DNA from: Deltaproteobacteria bacterium | GTDB taxonomy: Bacteria; Desulfobacterota; Dissulfuribacteria; Dissulfuribacterales; QOAL01 | Length of the DNA stretch: 10,426 nt | Reading direction: 5' to 3' | Assembly: GCA_015486425.1 (NCBI GenBank) | Contig: WFRQ01000391.1 | Location: 1 to 10,426, forward strand | Part shown: positions 7,288 through 10,426 of the stretch, in pieces | How positions within the stretch are numbered: the stretch's first letter is position 1 | How the letters are laid out: each line of letters starts with the position of its first letter | Position numbers and translations under genes: made by a program | The notes under the pieces: generated by a model | Told to the model about the DNA's origin: nothing | Database searches by the model: none | Seen by the model: the letters and a program-made list of their open reading frames with translations, nothing else

Positions 7288-7317
7288 TATAAAAAATTGC
7301 TGAAATAATTTTATGAG

Positions 7318-7346
7318 AAGCGGTGGAAGCAATCACCGCTTTTTTT
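7318..7346 (+). terminator. Rho-independent terminator between atpE and the atpZ-like gene
   Basis: AAGCGGTG (7318-7325) pairs perfectly with CACCGCTT (7334-7341) around an eight-base loop, and seven T's (7340-7346) follow directly. This is a textbook intrinsic terminator. It lies only ten bases before the likely atpZ start at 7356 and overlaps the alternative GTG start at 7323, so most transcripts from atpBE should stop before the next two genes. Confidence 0.8.
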
Positions 7347-7355
7347 GTTGTCTTG

Positions 7356-7637
7356 ATGAAACCGGAAACCAAGGAATATCTGCATCAGACCATTCGCCAG
7401 TTAGGTCGTGTGTCATACATGGCGTCAGCCATGGTGTTTTCGACTTTTGCCGGTGTCTGGTTTGGATACTGGCTGGACAAGGATGTATTTCACGGCAAAA
7501 CACATCCCTGGATGACGATTATCTTTTTCTTTTTTGGTCTGGCTGGAGGTATCAGAAATCTTTTTGTGCTTGGCGGCAGGATGAAAAAGGATGAGGAGCG
7601 GCATTCCCGGGCACAGAAAGGTACTGATTCTAAGTAA
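7356..7637 (+). CDS. atpZ: AtpZ-like small membrane protein of the ATP synthase cluster
   Basis: Small two-helix membrane protein of the AtpZ/AtpI family that accompanies F0 genes; the family is implicated in Mg2+/Ca2+ supply or c-ring assembly. The 93-residue product has membrane segments at about 21-40 and 52-72, joined by the family pattern FAGVWFGYWLD...HPWMTIIFFFFGLAGGIRNL, then a charged tail. Start choice is uncertain. A GTG at 7323 would add 11 hydrophobic residues, but it falls inside the terminator stem. The ATG at 7356 gives a normal hydrophilic N-terminus but has no visible Shine-Dalgarno site. The stop is three bases before the atpI ATG, so the two are translationally linked. Having it after atpE rather than before atpB is unusual. 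Confidence 0.8.
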   Translation: MKPETKEYLHQTIRQLGRVSYMASAMVFSTFAGVWFGYWLDKDVFHGKTHPWMTIIFFFFGLAGGIRNLFVLGGRMKKDEERHSRAQKGTDSK

Positions 7638-7640
7638 GTA

Positions 7641-8036
7641 ATGTTAATCTGGCAGGGCGATATAGATAAGGGGCTTGTCAAACGCTTCATGTTGGCCTGC
7701 TGGGCCATGCTGGCAGTGGAGGTGGCCGCAGCCAACATCTGGGCCAGTCCCGAAGTGGTAAAAGGCGTACTGCTCGGTGGTGTTCTCGCCAATCTGAATA
7801 TTATTGGCACATTCAGAGATACCACCAGGATGGTCAAGCTCAAGACGGCCATTGTATATTATATTGGCGTTTTTGCCAGGCTTGCTGTTGCCGGTCTAAT
7901 CGTATATACATTCCTCAAGAAATTCCCAGGGTCATTTTCTGTCATAGGAATTTTAATTGGTGTTTCCACTGTGCCGCTGGCCTATTTTATCCTGGTTTTT
8001 CAGATAATGCTCACAAGGCGCAGGTTGGAAAAGTAA
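7641..8036 (+). CDS. atpI: ATP synthase subunit I-like membrane protein
   Basis: Four-helix membrane protein resembling the AtpI family (ATP synthase I chain), which helps assemble the c ring and is not part of the finished enzyme. The 131-residue product has membrane segments at about 13-32, 37-56, 70-92 and 98-123, a small-residue second segment (KGVLLGGVLANLN), a basic RMVKLK patch between helices two and three, and a basic C-terminus (TRRRLEK). The ATG lies three bases after the stop of the atpZ-like gene and has only a poor ribosome site, pointing to translational coupling. Sequence resemblance is weaker than for the other genes; the call rests on topology plus position. It converges on the uvrA-like gene with 66 bases between stops and no clear terminator there. 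Confidence 0.75.
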   Translation: MLIWQGDIDKGLVKRFMLACWAMLAVEVAAANIWASPEVVKGVLLGGVLANLNIIGTFRDTTRMVKLKTAIVYYIGVFARLAVAGLIVYTFLKKFPGSFSVIGILIGVSTVPLAYFILVFQIMLTRRRLEK

Positions 8037-8102
8037 TAGTTCGCGGAAGCGTCCCTCCTATTGGTACTGTTCGTAGTGCTCTCCATGTAAGGCAGCTCGA
8101 TT

Positions 8103-10426
8103 CTAAGATGCAGGATGTCTCAAGTCCTGTGTGATGTTTTTCATGTAAGGGCCTGTAACAGAATTTTTATCTTCAGCCATTTCCCCAGGTGTTCCCTGGA
8201 AAATTATATCTCCCCCATTCCTGTCCGCTCCTGGCCCCAGTTCGATTACATAGTCTGCTGCTGATACAGCACGTATGTCATGTTCCACCATAATGACAGT
8301 GTGCCCCTGTGAAATAAGGTCATGAAATATATCCATGATGATATTGACGTCCTCAGGATGGAGCCCTGAGGTAGGTTCATCAAGGATATATAGAGCGGCT
8401 TGTGTAGTTTTGCGCGCAAGTTCCCTTGCAAGTTTCAGCCTCTGTGCTTCACCGCCTGAAAGGGTGCTTGTATGCTGCCCCATTTTCAGATAGGCAAGGC
8501 CGGTACGCTCCAGCCATTCAAGTGGCCTGACAATAGTGGATATGGTTGAAAACAGATTAATTGCCTCTGATATTGTCATATCAAGGACATCTGCTATTGA
8601 GGCATGTCTGTAATGTATGGAAAGGGTATCCCTGTTATATCGTCTTCCATTACATACATTACATTGAGATTCAACAGGCGGCAGGAATTTCAGGTCTGTG
8701 AGAATTGTACCTCTTCCCTTGCAGGTTTCGCAGCGGCCTCCTTTTTTGGACAGGCTGAACCAGCCTGCTGAAAGGCCGCGCTTTCTTGCCTCAGGCGTCC
8801 TTGCAAACAGGTTTCGGATATGCGTAAAAACCCCCATCCAGGTTGCGGGAATGGAGGTGATGGAGCCGGAAACCGGGGACTGGTCCATTAGAAAGGCACA
8901 GGGAAGCATACTTCCATCGGATGTGGTTATATGCTCATTGCCGTGGTTACCAGCTTCTTTATGCTGGTCTGTTTCTGAAAGTGTTCTGACAATTTCTGAA
9001 ACAAGACTGCTCTTTCCTGACCCGGATAGACCTGCGATGCAGGTGAGGCGCTCAAGAGGAATGGAGATCGATATGTCCTTCAGGTTGTTGGTCTGCATTC
9101 CGCTGAATTTTATCCACCTCGAGGGAGCTGGCGGCATTTCCCCCCTGTTCAAGTGTTTTTTCCCTGAAAGCCACGGCCCTGATATGGTAGCAGTACCTGA
9201 TTGCTTCATTTCTGCAGGTGAACCTGAAAATATAAGTTGTCCACCTTCTCTTCCTGCTCCAGGTCCAAGTTCAATAATATGATCCGCTCTGTCCATGAAC
9301 CATGTATCATGCTCTATAATTATTACGGTATTTCCTGCCTCCCGCAGACTCAGTATATGTTGCCATAATAACTCATGTTCCGCAGGATGAAGGCCTGTGG
9401 AGGGTTCGTCCAGGATGTAGAGCACGCCTGACATGCTTCGTGAGAGCTGTTCTCCAAGCCTTAAACGCTGCAGTTCTCCGGCTGAAAGAGTATCAGCCCT
9501 GCGGTTCAACTTGATATAGCCCAGTCCCATGTTCACAACAGGGAGAATTTTTGATCTTATGTTTTCCATGATGCGATGTGCAGCAGCCGCACGCCCGTGG
9601 ATCAGAGCCGCCGTATCTTTTTCCATTTTGCTCAGGCCCTGGTCAAGCCACCTGTTCAGCTCATCCACTGTGAGCTGAAATACGGCGTCCCATCGCTTCT
9701 GGTTAACCTCCACTGCAGAAATGAATTCGCGCATTTCCTCTGCATCCATCCATGCAGGAAGCTGTTTTTCTATCTGTTCATTAGAGCAGTATTCCAACAT
9801 GGAAAAGTGTGCGGGTTTCAGCTCTGGAAAGCGCTTCATACAGTGAGCGCAGAGCAGGTGTTCTGTAAAGGTCAGTATAAATGAGCTTTCTTTTTTACTG
9901 CCTTTGGGCATAATTTCAGCTTTCATAATCCCGTTTCCCGCCTTGAGCGCCAGTAGTGAGGAATCATTGACACGGGGAGCAACGCCGGGCTTTGTTACAA
10001 TTCTGTCAACTATCAGTCGGGCATCCTGAATCTCTGATGGCAGATCCTGTGGTTGATCCGCGTAAAACAGGGAGCCGTTTATCAAGACCCTTAAAAAACC
10101 CTGTTCACGCACGGTACGCAGAGCCTCGGCCAATGGCATTGACTGGAACAGGTGTGTAACCGGGGCCATTATTATGAGCCTGCTTCCCTCAGGATATCTG
10201 ATCAATGCATCCACTATCTGGTCTATGGTCATGGCATCCAATGGAGCATCGCATGAAGGACATGAGGGGGTGCCCGCAGCCGCGTAGAGCACTCGGAGTA
10301 ATGATTTTATGCTTGTGAGTGTAGCAACTGTTGAGAGGTGGTGGCTGCGAGGCCTCTTTTGAAACAGAGCAACAGGGGGTGGTAGATGATTGATGGCATC
10401 TGCATCAGGCCGGTCCCACAGTTTTA
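8103..10426 (-). CDS. uvrA: UvrA-like tandem ABC ATPase, 5' end outside the window
   Basis: Member of the UvrA family, which scans DNA for damage (UvrA) or, in the UvrA2-type paralogues, has been linked to resistance to DNA-binding drugs. The frame is open to the window edge, giving 773 codons in view; the ORF seems to begin at a GTG (10292), but UvrA-like sequence (QKRPRS, STVATLTSIKSLLR) continues upstream of it. The missing part should hold the first Walker A. Counting from 10292: CPSC near 11-14; a UvrB-binding-like region with DQIVDALIRYPEGSRL and LIVDRIVTKPG; a CAHC pair; ABC signature 1 LSAGE; DEPSTGLHP; Walker A 2 GLSGSGKSS (DNA 9032-9006); zinc module CETC...CNVC; signature 2 LSGGEAQR (8463-8440); DEPTSGLHP; and IMVEHD. 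The segment between CAHC and signature 1 is much shorter than in canonical UvrA and lacks its CPxC pairs. A specialised paralogue is likely, but the cellular role is not settled by this sequence. Confidence 0.9.
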   Translation of the reverse strand, partial: KLWDRPDADAINHLPPPVALFQKRPRSHHLSTVATLTSIKSLLRVLYAAAGTPSCPSCDAPLDAMTIDQIVDALIRYPEGSRLIIMAPVTHLFQSMPLAEALRTVREQGFLRVLINGSLFYADQPQDLPSEIQDARLIVDRIVTKPGVAPRVNDSSLLALKAGNGIMKAEIMPKGSKKESSFILTFTEHLLCAHCMKRFPELKPAHFSMLEYCSNEQIEKQLPAWMDAEEMREFISAVEVNQKRWDAVFQLTVDELNRWLDQGLSKMEKDTAALIHGRAAAAHRIMENIRSKILPVVNMGLGYIKLNRRADTLSAGELQRLRLGEQLSRSMSGVLYILDEPSTGLHPAEHELLWQHILSLREAGNTVIIIEHDTWFMDRADHIIELGPGAGREGGQLIFSGSPAEMKQSGTATISGPWLSGKKHLNRGEMPPAPSRWIKFSGMQTNNLKDISISIPLERLTCIAGLSGSGKSSLVSEIVRTLSETDQHKEAGNHGNEHITTSDGSMLPCAFLMDQSPVSGSITSIPATWMGVFTHIRNLFARTPEARKRGLSAGWFSLSKKGGRCETCKGRGTILTDLKFLPPVESQCNVCNGRRYNRDTLSIHYRHASIADVLDMTISEAINLFSTISTIVRPLEWLERTGLAYLKMGQHTSTLSGGEAQRLKLARELARKTTQAALYILDEPTSGLHPEDVNIIMDIFHDLISQGHTVIMVEHDIRAVSAADYVIELGPGADRNGGDIIFQGTPGEMAEDKNSVTGPYMKNITQDLRHPAS

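Noticed and set aside
8698..9282. 194-codon plus-strand open frame
   Set aside because: It is the antisense shadow of the second ABC half of the UvrA-like gene, which has clear motifs.
10290..10292. GTG as the true start of the UvrA-like gene, implying a truncated protein
   Set aside because: The same frame stays open to the window edge and encodes UvrA-like residues upstream, so the gene is cut by the window rather than truncated.

Overview
The window looks like chromosomal DNA from a free-living, Desulfobacterota-like (former Deltaproteobacteria) bacterium. The basis is gene content and order: 6S RNA - rny - tyrS - hemL - F-ATPase membrane-sector genes, C5-pathway tetrapyrrole synthesis (HemL), and an a/c subunit pair of the type found in anaerobic proteobacteria. 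Codon use is of moderate GC with good Shine-Dalgarno sites. The lineage is an inference from memory of such neighbourhoods; no search was run.

Layout. Positions 1-480 hold no convincing gene but carry two long imperfect inverted repeats (5-159 and 265-373). A near-consensus sigma70 promoter (490-518) then drives a 6S RNA (about 525-710), supported by its closing stem and an internal hairpin. About 600 bases without a recognisable gene follow, with a few small palindromes. Next come three housekeeping genes on the plus strand: rny (RNase Y), tyrS (tyrosyl-tRNA synthetase) and hemL (glutamate-1-semialdehyde aminomutase). tyrS has a leader hairpin that buries its ribosome binding site. tyrS and hemL are 23 bases apart and probably share a transcript.

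After a 533-base structured gap come the F0 genes in the order atpB (subunit a), atpE (subunit c), atpZ-like, atpI-like. The usual bacterial order has the atpI-type genes in front of atpB. A strong hairpin and a textbook rho-independent terminator lie between atpE and the atpZ-like gene, which would let the two ring/stator genes be made at a different level from the two accessory membrane proteins. The c subunit carries an N-terminal extension resembling a signal peptide and two cysteines in the glycine-rich helix. No F1 genes (alpha, beta, gamma, delta, epsilon) or b subunit are present, so the F1 operon must lie elsewhere.

The right end (8103-10426) is a minus-strand, convergent UvrA-like tandem ABC ATPase whose reading frame runs open off the window edge; its N-terminal Walker A region is outside the window. 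It is a compact, divergent member of the family: the central segment with the second cysteine pairs of the first half is largely missing, and the first ABC signature reads LSAGE.

Nothing here is a clear mobile element, CRISPR array, defence island or wholly new system. The items most worth a second look are the 6S RNA locus, the two hairpin repeats, the tyrS leader, the rearranged F0 cluster with its internal terminator and start-site puzzle, the unusual c subunit, and the compact UvrA paralogue.
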